Shown piece by piece: positions 17,631 to 27,128 of a stretch of 64,000 nt of DNA. Location: positions 5,146,001 through 5,210,000 of the forward strand of contig NZ_CP070326.1 of NCBI RefSeq assembly GCF_016917755.1, written 5' to 3'. The translations under genes were made by a program, and so were the position numbers. Below the pieces are notes generated by a model. It saw only the letters and a list, made by a program, of their open reading frames with translations, had not been told where the DNA came from and made no database searches. Source of the stretch: Streptomyces noursei. GTDB taxonomy: Bacteria > Actinomycetota > Actinomycetes > Streptomycetales > Streptomycetaceae. Within the stretch, counting starts at the first letter, position 1; the number at the start of each line of letters is the position of its first letter.

Positions 17631-18916
17631 TTGGCGACGGGCTCCAGCACCTCACGGCCGCCCAGGTACGGACGGAGCGCCTGGGGGACGTGGACCGAGC
17701 CGTCCGGCCGCTGGTGGTTCTCGAAGATCGCCACGATGGTGCGCGGGACGGCGCAGAGCGTGCCGTTCAGCGTCGCCAGCGGCTTGACCTTCGGCTTGCC
17801 GTCGACGGTCTCGCGCATCCGGACCGAGAGCCGGCGCGCCTGGAACTCGTTGCAGTTGGACGCCGAGGTCAGCTCGCGGTACTTGCCCTGGGTCGGGATC
17901 CACGCCTCGCAGTCGAACTTGCGGGAGGCGGAGGCGCCCAGGTCACCGGTGGCGACGTCGATCACCTGGAACGGCAGCTCCAGGCTGGTCAGCCACTGCT
18001 TCTCCCAGTCCAGCAGCCGCCGGTGCTCGGCCTCGGCGTCCTCCGGCGCGACGTAGGAGAACATCTCCACCTTGTCGAACTGGTGGACCCGGAAGATGCC
18101 CCGGGTGTCCTTGCCGTAGGTGCCGGCCTCGCGGCGGAAGCACGGCGAGAACCCGGCGTAGCGCAGCGGCAGTTGCTCGGCGTCGACGATCTCGTCCATG
18201 TGGTACGCGGCGAGCGGGACCTCGGAGGTGCCGACCAGATAGAAGTCGTCGCGCTCCAGGTGGTAGACGTTCTCGGCGGCCTGGCCGAGGAAGCCGGTGC
18301 CCTCCATGGCGCGCGGGCGCACCAGGGCGGGGGTCAGCATCGGCGTGAAGCCGGCCTCGGTGGCCTGCGCGATCGCGGCGTTGACCAGCGCGAGCTCCAG
18401 CAGGGCGCCGATGCCGGTGAGGTAGTAGAAGCGCGAGCCGGAGACCTTGGCGCCGCGCTCGACGTCGATGGCGCCGAGCAGCTCGCCGATCTCCAGGTGG
18501 TCCTTGGGCGCGAAGCCCTCGGCGGCGAAGTCGCGGACGGTGCCGTGCGTCTCCAGGACCGTGAAGTCCTCCTCGCCGCCCACGGGGACGTCGGGGTGGA
18601 CGAGGTTGCCGAGCTTGAGCAGCAGTGCCTGGGTCTCGTCGTTGGCCTCGTCCTGCGCGGCGCCGGCGGCCTTGACGGCGGCGGCCAGCTCGCCGGCCTT
18701 CTTCAGCAGCTCGGCCTTCTCGTCGCCGCCGGCCTTGGGGATGAGCTTGCCGAGCGCCTTCTGCTCGGAGCGCAGCTCGTCGAAGCGGACGCCGGACGAC
18801 CTGCGCCGCTCGTCGGCGGAGAGGAGTGCGTCGACGAGCGCGACGTCCTCTCCACGGGCGCGCTGGGAGGCGCGCACACGGTCGGGGTCCTCACGAAGCA
18901 GGCGAAGGTCAATCAC
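17627..18916 (-). CDS. serS: Seryl-tRNA synthetase
   Basis: A full-length 429-residue class II synthetase that charges tRNA-Ser. The N-terminal 110 residues form the long antiparallel coiled-coil arm that holds the tRNA long arm. The catalytic core has motif 2 (FRREAGTYGKDTRGIFRVHQ) and motif 3 (LATLNGTLCAVPRT). The GTG at 18916 lies 6 nt after a TAGCCT -10-like hexamer on the same strand, so the transcript may be leaderless. A long upstream gap carries DnaA-box sequences. Confidence 0.97.
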   Translation of the reverse strand: MIDLRLLREDPDRVRASQRARGEDVALVDALLSADERRRSSGVRFDELRSEQKALGKLIPKAGGDEKAELLKKAGELAAAVKAAGAAQDEANDETQALLLKLGNLVHPDVPVGGEEDFTVLETHGTVRDFAAEGFAPKDHLEIGELLGAIDVERGAKVSGSRFYYLTGIGALLELALVNAAIAQATEAGFTPMLTPALVRPRAMEGTGFLGQAAENVYHLERDDFYLVGTSEVPLAAYHMDEIVDAEQLPLRYAGFSPCFRREAGTYGKDTRGIFRVHQFDKVEMFSYVAPEDAEAEHRRLLDWEKQWLTSLELPFQVIDVATGDLGASASRKFDCEAWIPTQGKYRELTSASNCNEFQARRLSVRMRETVDGKPKVKPLATLNGTLCAVPRTIVAIFENHQRPDGSVHVPQALRPYLGGREVLEPVAK

Positions 18917-19596
18917 CCCACCAGGCTACCGGGGCCGGCAGCCGGCACTCGACGTGATATTCACGGCCGCACCCATTTGCCCGTTTTGGGGTTATTTATT
19001 CCATTGCGGGGAATCGCGTTTTCCGACCCGCCGGAACTCTTTCCAGGTGGCCGTCGTGACGCATAGTGAGGCCCTGCGGATTTCCTCGCCCAAGGTGTGA
19101 AAGGGGGCATTCGTGGCGGTGGATTCTCGGCGGCCCGGGGTGCGCCCACGGGGTCGTACCCAGGTTGTCCCCCGGGTTGTCCACAGGGGGAGGGGCTTGG
19201 GGATTCTTATCCACAGGCTGTGTGTGAGATCTGTGGAAGCCGGAATTGATCATTCTGTGCCCGAAATGGCCACCTATGGATTCTCGGCCCAAACCGTGTT
19301 CACGCACTCTTTCGTGTGGGATTACCTCGCTCTAAAGGATTGATTGCTGGAATTGTGCTGACGAGGTCCGAGGTGATCCCCTGTGCGGGGCTGTGGACGG
19401 GTGTGGGGTCGCTAGAGGGATATGTCGACTCTGTCCGACTCGCATGTCGACTTACCCACAGGTCGAGAAGCGAGCCTGTGGATAACTTTGTGGACAACCG
19501 GAGCGGCAGTCGGATGGCGCCGTGGACCGGCCCCTCCGGCCCTGCCGAAGGCGCAGGTCACAGCCTGTAACCCGAGGAGAGCGGGCGGTGGTGTGC
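18917..19596. other. 680-bp gap between pheA and serS
   Basis: This gap holds the serS promoter next to 18,920 and a lower-GC stretch with many TTxTCCACA-type sequences. Short open frames here (for example 19113-19343 and 19316-19570) lack ribosome sites and coding bias. I regard it as non-coding. Confidence 0.7.
19165..19497. promoter_or_regulatory. Cluster of DnaA-box sequences
   Basis: Exact or near-exact DnaA boxes: TTGTCCACA at 19177, TTATCCACA at 19207, TTACCCACA at 19452, the complement of TTATCCACA at 19477-19485, and the complement of TTGTCCACA at 19489-19497. Weaker ones are TTGTCCCCC at 19165 and CCGTCCACA on the minus strand at 19392-19400. The two strongest pairs flank a 260-bp interval and face each other. 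TTGTCCACA is the Streptomyces DnaA-box consensus. Confidence 0.7.
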
Positions 19597-20523
19597 TCAG
19601 CCCCGCCCGTCCAGGCAGCGGGCCAGCCAGTCCGAGGCGTCGGTGAACGCCGCGTCGGTCACCTGCGGCCGCACGTTCGCGCTCACCTCGTCCGCCCGCG
19701 GATACGAGCCGAGGAACCGCACATCGCGGCAGACCCGCTTGAGGCCCATCAGCACCTCGCCCACCCGGCGATCGGTGACATGGCCCTCGCAGTCCACCGA
19801 GAAGCAGTAGCGGCCGATGCCCTCGCCCGTCGGCCGGGACTCGATCCGCATCATGTTGACCCCGCGGACCGCGTACTCCTGGAGCAACTCCAGCAGCGCA
19901 CCGGGGTGGTCGGCGGCCAGCCACAGCACCACCGAGGTCTTGTCCGCGCCGGTGGGAGCCGCGGGCCGGGCCGGGCGGCCGACCAGGACGAAGCGGGTGG
20001 CGGCGTTCTGCGCGTCGTGGATGTCGGTGACCAGCGGGGCGAGGCCGTACGTCGTCGCCGCGAACTCACCGGCGAAGGCGCCGTCGTAGCGGCCCTCCTG
20101 GACCAGCCGCGCACCGTCGGCGTTGGAGGCCGCCGACTCCCAGACCGCGTCCGGGAGTTGGGCGGCCAGCCACTTGCGGACCTGGGGCTGGGCGACCGGG
20201 TGCCCGGTCACCGTCTTCACGTCGGTCAGCTCCGTGCCCGGGCGCACCAGGAGCGCGAAGGTGATCGGCAGCAGCACCTCGCGGTAGATCATCAGCGGTT
20301 CGCCGGAGGCCAGCTCGTCGAGGGTGGTGGTCACCCCGCCCTCGACGGAGTTCTCGATCGGCACCAGCGCCGCCGCGGCCTCGCCGGCCCGCACCGCGTC
20401 CAGCGCGGCCGGCACCGACACCATCGGCACCAGCTCCCGGGTCGCCGCCTCGGGGAGGGTGCGCAGCGCGGCCTCGGTGAAGGTGCCCGCGGGACCGAGA
20501 TAGGTGTAGCGACTGGCCGACAT
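19597..20523 (-). CDS. pheA: Prephenate dehydratase
   Basis: A 308-residue monofunctional enzyme converting prephenate to phenylpyruvate for phenylalanine. The catalytic TRF motif is in AATRFVLVGRP, and a C-terminal ACT domain binds phenylalanine (GALLELLQEY and ESRPTGEG). The ATG start gives the canonical YLGPAGTFTEAAL opening. It lies between dtpA and serS on the same strand, an order also known in S. coelicolor. Confidence 0.96.
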   Translation of the reverse strand: MSASRYTYLGPAGTFTEAALRTLPEAATRELVPMVSVPAALDAVRAGEAAAALVPIENSVEGGVTTTLDELASGEPLMIYREVLLPITFALLVRPGTELTDVKTVTGHPVAQPQVRKWLAAQLPDAVWESAASNADGARLVQEGRYDGAFAGEFAATTYGLAPLVTDIHDAQNAATRFVLVGRPARPAAPTGADKTSVVLWLAADHPGALLELLQEYAVRGVNMMRIESRPTGEGIGRYCFSVDCEGHVTDRRVGEVLMGLKRVCRDVRFLGSYPRADEVSANVRPQVTDAAFTDASDWLARCLDGRG

Positions 20524-20649
20524 GCTGTGGACTCCCTCGCGCGCCTGCGGGAGTGTCCCGCCGTCTTCCGCCCTGCCTCTGCCACGATACCGAGCGGCCC
20601 GGGGGCGGGCGGACGCGTTCCGAGGAGTGGTCCCCCGCCCCGGGCCGGG

Positions 20650-21942
20650 TCAGCCCTCCAGCAGCGGCTGGGCCACGTAGTCGCCGGACGACGGGGCCGG
20701 TGGCACCGCGTACAGGCCGCTGGCCTCGTGCCGCAGGAACGGCGAGAGCGCGTCGCCGCGGTCCAGCTTCCGCTGGATCTGGGTGAAGGCGCGCAGCGGG
20801 TCGGCCTGCCAGCAGACGAAGAGCAGGCCGGCGTCCGGGGCGCCGTCCTCGCGGAAGCCGTCGTGGTAGGAGAACGGGCGGCGCAGCATCGCCGCGCCCT
20901 GGTTGGCCTCGGGGGCGGCGATCCGGGCGTGCGCGTTGGCGGGGATCACCGGGAGCCCGTCGGGGCCGGTGGCGTCCAGGTTCATCGGGGTGGTCTCGGT
21001 GCCGCCGGTCAGCGGGGCGCCGTTGTCCTTGCGCCGTCCTATCACCCGCTCCTGCTGGGTGCGGGAACGCTTCTCCCAGTCGTCCAGCAGCATCCGGATC
21101 CGGCGCACCACCGCGTACGAGCCGCCGCGCATCCACTCCTGCGCGGTGTTCGCGCCGACGAAGATCCGCCGGTCGAAGTCCGGGTCGGACGGCTTGGGGT
21201 TGTTGGTGCCGTCGACCTGGCCCATCAGGTTGCGGGCGGTCATCGGGTGCGCGGTGGCGCCCGGGGTGCGGTTGAAGCCGTTCATCTGCCAGCGCAGCCG
21301 GGCGGCCCCCGCCGTCTCCTTCTGGAGCGTGCGCAGCGCGTGGAAGGCGACCAGCGCGTCGTCGGCGCCGATCTGGACCCACAGGTCGCCTTCGCTGCGC
21401 TGGGGGTCGAGGGCGTCGGCGGAGAAGGTGGGCAGCGGGTCGAGCTGGACCGGGCGGCGCGCGGTCAGGCCGGTCCGGTCGAAGAAGCTGCGGCCCAGGC
21501 CGAAGGTGACGGTCAGCGAGGACGGGCCGGCGTCCAGTGCCACGCCGGTGTCGGCGTCCGGGGCGCGCCCGGCCATCAGCTCCTCGGCCGTCCGCGACCA
21601 GCGGCGCAGCAGCGCGGCGGCCTCCTTGCGGCCCGCGCCGGGCGCCAGGTCGAAGGCGACGAGGTGGCCGCTGGCCTGCAACGGCGTGGTGATGCCCGCC
21701 TGGTGCTTGGCGCCCGCCGCCCGGAACGGGACCTCGGTCGTCCCGATCGCGCTCAGCGCCTGCGGGGCGTCGGCCTGCGCGGCCGAGGCGCCGAGCGCGC
21801 CGCCGGCCCCGCCGACGACCAGCCCGGCCGCGCCGGCCGCGCCGACGGTCCCCAGGAGGCGGCGGCGGGAGAGTTCCAGGGTGGCGCCCGCGGCGGGGAG
21901 CCCGTCCGTCGCCGCGTCCGTGATGTCCTGCTGCTTGCTCAT
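20650..21942 (-). CDS. dtpA: Dyp-type peroxidase DtpA, Tat-exported
   Basis: A 430-residue haem peroxidase with a twin-arginine signal (SRRRLLG followed by a hydrophobic stretch, about residues 25-60). The diagnostic GxxDGT motif is GQVDGTNNP, and the proximal His is probably in NAHARIAAPEANQ. In Streptomyces lividans the homologue DtpA is a Tat substrate needed to mature the copper oxidase GlxA during development. The start overlaps the copCD stop (TGATG), tying it to the copper genes upstream. Confidence 0.9.
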   Translation of the reverse strand: MSKQQDITDAATDGLPAAGATLELSRRRLLGTVGAAGAAGLVVGGAGGALGASAAQADAPQALSAIGTTEVPFRAAGAKHQAGITTPLQASGHLVAFDLAPGAGRKEAAALLRRWSRTAEELMAGRAPDADTGVALDAGPSSLTVTFGLGRSFFDRTGLTARRPVQLDPLPTFSADALDPQRSEGDLWVQIGADDALVAFHALRTLQKETAGAARLRWQMNGFNRTPGATAHPMTARNLMGQVDGTNNPKPSDPDFDRRIFVGANTAQEWMRGGSYAVVRRIRMLLDDWEKRSRTQQERVIGRRKDNGAPLTGGTETTPMNLDATGPDGLPVIPANAHARIAAPEANQGAAMLRRPFSYHDGFREDGAPDAGLLFVCWQADPLRAFTQIQRKLDRGDALSPFLRHEASGLYAVPPAPSSGDYVAQPLLEG

Positions 21943-23957
21943 CAGTTGATTGTCACGTTCCTGGTCTCGGTCACCTGGTCGATGTCGGAGGTCCGCACGA
22001 GCAGTGAGAGCTGCCACTGCCCCGGGACGGGGAGCTGGACGTCGCTCGCGGTCCAGTGGCCGGTCCCGCTGTGGTGCAGCGCGACCGGGAGCGGCCCCAG
22101 CTTCTTGGCGTCGAGTGTGAAGGAGACCTTCACCTCGGGGACGTCCCGGGCCTTGCCCGAGGGGTCGGAGATCCGCAGCCGCAGCTCGTTGCCGCCGCCG
22201 CTGTGCCCGGGGTCGAGGTCGATCCGGGCGCTGCCCCTGCCGCCCGGGCCACCGGTGTCGAACGGGACGGTCAGCACCCGCGGCTGGTTGGCGTCGGGGG
22301 ACCGGCCGGCCGTGGCGGCCTTCACGGCCTCCTCGGTGCGGGCCGGTTCGGTGGTGGTCAGGGCGGTGGTGACCGCGAGCAGCACCACCGCGATCGCGGC
22401 CTCGGTCAGCACGGACTGCCGCAGGCCCCGTCGCACCGGGTCGGCGTCCCGGGCCCGCTTCTTGCGGGCAGTGGCCAACGCGGCCTGCTGGCGGGCGAGT
22501 TGGGCGGCCCGGTCCGGGTCGGCGGGGGCGGTCGGGGCGCCGGGGCGGGTCGCGTCGGCCTCGGCCTCGGCGTCCGCTCCGGTGGCGGGGACGGCCGCGG
22601 GGACGGCCACGGCGGTGGCGCTGGCGGTGGAGGTGCCGGCGGTGGAGGTGCCGGCGGTGCCCGCCAGCCGGTTCGTCCACCGCCGGGACAGCCCCGCGAC
22701 GGCCACCATGACCACGACCAGGCCCACCTTGACCAGCAGCAGCTGCCCGTAGGAGGTGTCGGTCAGCGCGCGCCAGGAGCCGACCTGGCGCCAGGACTGG
22801 TAGGTGCCGGTGGCGATCAGCACCAGGACGGAGCCGAAGGCGATCCGGGAGAAGCGGCGGACGGCGGTCCGTTCGATCGGCGGGCCCCCGTAGAGGGACA
22901 CCAGCAGGGCCGCCAGCCCGCCGAGCCAGGCGGCGACCGCGAGCAGGTGCAGGACGTCGACGGGCATGGCGACGGCGGGCTGCAACCCGGTCGAGGCGTG
23001 CTCGGCGATCGCCCAGGTGGTGGCGAGCCCGGCGGCGACCGCCGCCCCGCCGACGGCGAGGCCGAGCGTGAGGTCCCTGCGTCGCTTGACCGCGCCCGTC
23101 GTGTCGTCGCCGTCCGGTCCGTCCCCCTCCGGTCCGTCCTCCTCCGGCCCGTCGCCGTCCGGCCGGTGGGCCCGGGCGTACGCCCCGAAGAGCACCGCCA
23201 CGAACAGCGCCGCCGCGGCGAGCAGCAGCAGACGGGCGAGCAGCGCGGCCCCCGGCTTGGACAGCACCACCTGCTGGAGCCCGCCGAGGTCGAAGACGTC
23301 GGCGAGCTTCCCGGAGCCGGTGTACGGGGTGCGCAGCAGCAGCATCGCCAGCGTGGCGCCGGTCAGCAGCGCCCAGCCGTGGACCACCAGCCGCTGCACC
23401 GACCGCACCCGGGCGCCGGCCGGCCGGCACGCCAGCACGAACGCCGCGCCGCCGGCCAGCAGCACGAACCCGGCGTAGGCGAGGTAGCGGGCGATCTCGT
23501 AGAGGGCGCCCACCAGCCCGCCGCCGACCTGCTGTTGCGGGACGGCGGCGGCGGTCCTGGACGGCGCCCCGATGGAGAAGGTGAAGGCACCGGACACCGG
23601 GTGGCTGTCCGCCGAGATGGCCTGCCAGGCGACGGTGTACGTCCCATTGGCGAGCCCCGGCGGCAGCCCCGCCCCGTATTTGACGACGCTGCCGCTGCAC
23701 AGGTCGCGCAGCTTGCCGCGGTCCACCCGCCTGCCCTGCGGGTCCAGGACGCGCAGCGAGTCGTCGCCCATCGCCACGCCCTCGGAGAAGGTGAGCGCGA
23801 CCTGCTCGGGGGCGTGTGCCACCACCGAGCCCGGCGCGGGATCGCTGCCGGTCAGTGCGGCGTGGGCGGCGGCCGGTGCGATGCCCGCGGCCAACACGCC
23901 GCACAGCACCGCCAGGACGACCAGCAGCCGTCGTGGCCGGATGCCGGTGAGGGCCAT
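21942..23957 (-). CDS. CopC-CopD fusion copper protein with C-terminal YtkA-like region
   Basis: A 671-residue protein with a signal peptide ending AAAHAAL. The mature N-terminal His is followed by a CopC beta-domain that includes a SADSHPVSGAF copper motif. About eight membrane helices follow (CopD), then an Ala/Thr-rich linker with a basic stretch, and a C-terminal extracytoplasmic beta-domain (about 540-671). CopC binds Cu(II) outside the cell and CopD moves it across the membrane. The ATG at 23957 is preferred over 23984 because a GGGGAG site sits 8 nt before it. Confidence 0.85.
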   Translation of the reverse strand: MALTGIRPRRLLVVLAVLCGVLAAGIAPAAAHAALTGSDPAPGSVVAHAPEQVALTFSEGVAMGDDSLRVLDPQGRRVDRGKLRDLCSGSVVKYGAGLPPGLANGTYTVAWQAISADSHPVSGAFTFSIGAPSRTAAAVPQQQVGGGLVGALYEIARYLAYAGFVLLAGGAAFVLACRPAGARVRSVQRLVVHGWALLTGATLAMLLLRTPYTGSGKLADVFDLGGLQQVVLSKPGAALLARLLLLAAAALFVAVLFGAYARAHRPDGDGPEEDGPEGDGPDGDDTTGAVKRRRDLTLGLAVGGAAVAAGLATTWAIAEHASTGLQPAVAMPVDVLHLLAVAAWLGGLAALLVSLYGGPPIERTAVRRFSRIAFGSVLVLIATGTYQSWRQVGSWRALTDTSYGQLLLVKVGLVVVMVAVAGLSRRWTNRLAGTAGTSTAGTSTASATAVAVPAAVPATGADAEAEADATRPGAPTAPADPDRAAQLARQQAALATARKKRARDADPVRRGLRQSVLTEAAIAVVLLAVTTALTTTEPARTEEAVKAATAGRSPDANQPRVLTVPFDTGGPGGRGSARIDLDPGHSGGGNELRLRISDPSGKARDVPEVKVSFTLDAKKLGPLPVALHHSGTGHWTASDVQLPVPGQWQLSLLVRTSDIDQVTETRNVTIN

Positions 23958-24054
23958 GATGCTCGCTCCCCTTCCCGTTGGCATGAGGTGTCCGTTCCTT
24001 CACCGGGCCCGCTCGGGGGCCCGTCGCGTTATCTCGTCGGTGCTGCCGCGGCCG

Positions 24055-24534
24055 TCACTTCCCCGGCCGGTAGTCGGCGGGCTTCACCGGGACCTCGACC
24101 TTGACCGGGTCGGCGGTGGCGAAGTGCAGTTCGACGGTGACCTTCTGGCCCGCGGTGGGCTTGTGGGTCAGGCCCATGAACATCACGTGGTTGCCGCCGG
24201 CGCTGAGCGTGAGCTCCCCGTTGGCGGGCACCGGCAGGGAGTCGACCTGCTCCATCTTGTTGCCGGTGGTCTTGTGGAGGGTGATGTCCTTGGACAGGTC
24301 GCTGGTGACCGAGGTCAGCTTGTCGGCCGTGGAGCCGGTGTTCTTGACCACGAAGTAGGCGCCGGCCATCTGCGCCGTGATCGGCTGCGGCATGTAGGCG
24401 CCGCTGACCGAGAGCTGGGGCTTGCCGTCCGCGCCGCCGCAGCCCGTGAGGGCGAGGCCGGCGGTGAGGGCGAGCGCGGCGCCGAGGGCTATTCGGCGGC
24501 TGACGGGGGCGAGGGCGGTGGTGCGGCGGTTCAC
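24055..24534 (-). CDS. PCuAC-type copper chaperone lipoprotein
   Basis: A 159-residue lipoprotein with lipobox LTGCGG. The PCuAC domain carries the copper ligand pattern: His in ITLHKTT, Met in NKMEQV, and His/Met in GGNHVMFMGL. Such proteins pass Cu(I) to Sco or directly to cytochrome c oxidase; the S. coelicolor homologue is called ECuC. The GTG start overlaps the stop of the Sco1 gene (GTGA), which fits a shared function. Confidence 0.9.
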   Translation of the reverse strand: MNRRTTALAPVSRRIALGAALALTAGLALTGCGGADGKPQLSVSGAYMPQPITAQMAGAYFVVKNTGSTADKLTSVTSDLSKDITLHKTTGNKMEQVDSLPVPANGELTLSAGGNHVMFMGLTHKPTAGQKVTVELHFATADPVKVEVPVKPADYRPGK

Positions 24535-25184
24535 GGGTTCTGTCCCTTGATGATCTTCGGAAGTGCGGCGGTGTAGTTGTCGGAGGTGGCCTCCTGCATC
24601 CCCATCCAGTGGATCTTGTCGTCCTTGGGGGAGCTCAGCAGGACCTGGGCGCCGTGGGTGGAGACCACGTCGCCGTTCTTCTTCTTGACCGGGGCCTCGA
24701 TGCCGATGTTCACGCCCCGGGCGGCCTGCTGGATCTTGTTGAACGGGCCGGTGAGCCCGATGAAGTCCTTGTTGATGCCGCCGAGCCACTTCTTGAGCTG
24801 GGCCGGCGTGTCGCGCTCGGGGTCGGAGGTCACGAAGACCACCCGCAGATCGTCGCGTTCGGCCTGCGGCAGCTGCTTCACGGCCACCGCGATGTTGGCC
24901 ATCGTCGTCGGGCAGACGTCCGGGCAGTTGGTGTAGCCGAAGTAGATCAGGGTCGGGTGGCCCTTGGTCTTCTCCAGCAGGTCGTAGGGCTTGCCGTCGG
25001 TGTCGGTCAGGGTGAGGTCCGGCTTCTCCGACGGGCTGTCGAGGGTGACGATCGGCTTGGCCGCCGTCCCGCCGGAGACCTCGGCGACGGCCTTGTCGCC
25101 GTCGCCGCTGCCGCAGGCGGTCAGGGTGAGGCCGAGGGCGGTGGCCGCCCCCAGGGCGGACAACAGCAGTTTTCTTCTACGCAT
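24531..25184 (-). CDS. Sco1/SenC-type copper chaperone lipoprotein
   Basis: A 217-residue thioredoxin-fold lipoprotein (lipobox LTACGS). The copper-binding CxxxC is CPDVCP in YFGYTNCPDVCPTTM, and the distal His ligand is in STHGAQVLL. Sco proteins load the CuA site of cytochrome c oxidase. It is the first of the Sco-PCuAC pair, with overlapping genes. Confidence 0.93.
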   Translation of the reverse strand: MRRRKLLLSALGAATALGLTLTACGSGDGDKAVAEVSGGTAAKPIVTLDSPSEKPDLTLTDTDGKPYDLLEKTKGHPTLIYFGYTNCPDVCPTTMANIAVAVKQLPQAERDDLRVVFVTSDPERDTPAQLKKWLGGINKDFIGLTGPFNKIQQAARGVNIGIEAPVKKKNGDVVSTHGAQVLLSSPKDDKIHWMGMQEATSDNYTAALPKIIKGQNP

Positions 25185-25344
25185 GACGGATGTGTACCGG
25201 TCTTTCCATGGCTCGGGGCCGGTGGGTTCGGGGTGTTCTGGTGGCCCGACGCCCGTGGGCGGTGTGCGTCGGGAGGGTCGTGCCGACGGGTGCCGGACCG
25301 GTGCGTGGGGTGCGCCGGCCCGGCCGCGCCCGGCGGCGGGGGGA

Positions 25345-26151
25345 TCAGGCGTTGCGGCGACGGCCGGCGAGCACGCCGACGGCGACGCCGACGATGCCGA
25401 CGACGATCCCGCCGACGGCCAGCACCCGCGCGGTGGTGTCGCTGGTGGCCGCCGCGGCGTCCGTGCTGCCGTCCTTGGCGCCGTTCTTGCCGTCGGCCGG
25501 GCCCTGGCCGGTGCCCTGGGCGTCGGCCGAGACGAGCTTGAGCACCGGCGCCGGGCTCTCCGGCTCCGGGCCGCCCTCCTTGGCCGGCTCGATCCAGCGC
25601 ACGACTTCCTTGTTGTCGTACGTCTGGAGGGCCTTGAAGACCAGCTGGTCGGTGTCGCTGGGCAGCTTGCCCACGGAGAGCGGGAACTGCTGGAACTGGC
25701 CGGGTTCGATGCCCTTGCCGTCCGCGGTCCAGGTGATCTTCGAGGGCGCCTCGTTGATCTTCTCGCCCTCCATCTCCAGGGGCTTGGCGAGCTTGGACTT
25801 GGTGACGTCCACCTTCCAGCCGGGCACCGGCTGCGGCATGACGGACGCCAGCGGGTGGTCGGTCGGCAGGGAGACCTCGACCTTCACGGTCGAGGCGTCG
25901 TCGCGCTCGTTGGGCACCTTGATGTTGACGGTGGCGTAGCCGCCCTTGGGGGCGGTGCCCGGCTGCACGGTGACGTGCGCGAAGGCCGGGCCGGCCAGCA
26001 GCAGCACGCTGCCGGCGGCGATCCCGCCGGCGACGGGGAGCCGGCGGACCAGCCGACGGGCCGCGCCCGCCGACGGCGCGGCGGGCGCAACGGGCACGGC
26101 GGAGGATGACACTCCGCCCGAAATCTCTGACATACCGGACTTATTGGCCAT
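25345..26151 (-). CDS. YcnI-family copper protein
   Basis: A 268-residue exported protein. The signal peptide ends AFA and the mature protein starts with HVTVQP, whose N-terminal His is the copper ligand of YcnI (DUF1775) proteins. A conserved Trp is present (VPGWKVDVTKS). A membrane helix near the C-terminus and an RRR stop anchor it. The ATG at 26151 has a GGAG 9 nt upstream; the ATG at 26133 is an alternative. It sits in the middle of the copper cassette. Confidence 0.88.
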   Translation of the reverse strand: MANKSGMSEISGGVSSSAVPVAPAAPSAGAARRLVRRLPVAGGIAAGSVLLLAGPAFAHVTVQPGTAPKGGYATVNIKVPNERDDASTVKVEVSLPTDHPLASVMPQPVPGWKVDVTKSKLAKPLEMEGEKINEAPSKITWTADGKGIEPGQFQQFPLSVGKLPSDTDQLVFKALQTYDNKEVVRWIEPAKEGGPEPESPAPVLKLVSADAQGTGQGPADGKNGAKDGSTDAAAATSDTTARVLAVGGIVVGIVGVAVGVLAGRRRNA

Positions 26152-26285
26152 GGGGAAACGCTCCACGGGGAGAGGACGGGACGACTGCGGGTGACGGTGT
26201 GGCCGGGCCCGAACCCGGCGCACGCTGCCGCCGCGCGCCGCCGTCCGTCCCCCGGTGAACCTCCGGGAGCGTGCTGCGCGTGGCG

Positions 26286-27128
26286 TCAGACCGCGAGGGC
26301 CAGGCGGCCGAGACGGCCGGCCACCGGCGGGCCGCGTCGTATGACGCTGTGCCGGAGCGCCGGACCCTGCGGACCGGGCTCGTCCGCCTGCGCCGAAGGG
26401 GCGCGCCGCCCCTCCTCCTGCGCCGCGCCGAGGGCCGCGAGCAGCACCCGGACCAGCGCGAGCGACCGGCGCACCGCGCCGACCAGCGCCCGCGCCGCGA
26501 CCTCGTGCGCCGCCGGCGCGGACAGCCGCACCAGCCGCCACAGGGCGGCCTCGCCGCGCCGCAGCAGCCAGCCCAGGCCCAGCGCGGCGAGCAGGTGCCC
26601 GAGCAGCATGGGCATCGACGGCGCCAGGCAGTGCGACATCATCGGGACGCCGGCATCGCTCATCGCGTGCCCGCCGGTCCCTCCGGTCAGCCCGGCACTG
26701 CCGGCCAGGTCCATCCCGCCGGGGCCGATCAGCCGCCGCGCCGTGCCGCCGTCGAGCCGGACGCCGTCCAGCCCGCACGTCAGGTGCCGGGCCAGCGCCA
26801 CCGCCGCCTCGTCGGAGAGGCCGGACGGCCGCCCGGACAGCACCGGCATCGGGTGCTGGCCCATGGCGAAGAGCGCGTGCAGCGCGAGTTGGCCGACCGC
26901 CAGTCCGGCCGCGATACCGGGCAGCGAGCGCTCCCGGCCGGCCAGTGGGGCCGCCACCGCGAACACCGCGACCGCGGCGAGACCGAGCGTCCACAGCGGC
27001 ACCGTCGCCCACGACGCGGCCATGTGTCCGGCCGCGGACAGCGTGACGCAGACCGCGGTGAACACCGCGGCCCGGAGCAGCCGCAGATCGGCGGCTGCTC
27101 GCGCTGTCGGGACGGAGGGGGCAGTCAT
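26286..27128 (-). CDS. His/Met-rich membrane protein of the copper cassette
   Basis: A roughly 280-residue protein with about five hydrophobic helices. Potential soft-metal ligands cluster in ALHALFAMGQHPMP and in GGHAMSDAGVPMMSHCL. I recognise no family, but its place at the end of a copper cassette and its His/Met content suggest copper handling. The start is uncertain (ATG 27128 or 27143) because no clear ribosome site is present. The C-terminal 60 residues are low-complexity and basic. Confidence 0.65.
   Translation of the reverse strand: MTAPSVPTARAAADLRLLRAAVFTAVCVTLSAAGHMAASWATVPLWTLGLAAVAVFAVAAPLAGRERSLPGIAAGLAVGQLALHALFAMGQHPMPVLSGRPSGLSDEAAVALARHLTCGLDGVRLDGGTARRLIGPGGMDLAGSAGLTGGTGGHAMSDAGVPMMSHCLAPSMPMLLGHLLAALGLGWLLRRGEAALWRLVRLSAPAAHEVAARALVGAVRRSLALVRVLLAALGAAQEEGRRAPSAQADEPGPQGPALRHSVIRRGPPVAGRLGRLALAV

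Noticed and set aside
18917..19100. T-box leader for serS
   Set aside because: No T-box core sequence is seen on the minus strand, and the promoter lies right at the start codon.
19113..19570. Short frames in the pheA-serS gap
   Set aside because: They cover the DnaA boxes, have no conserved residues and show weak codon bias.
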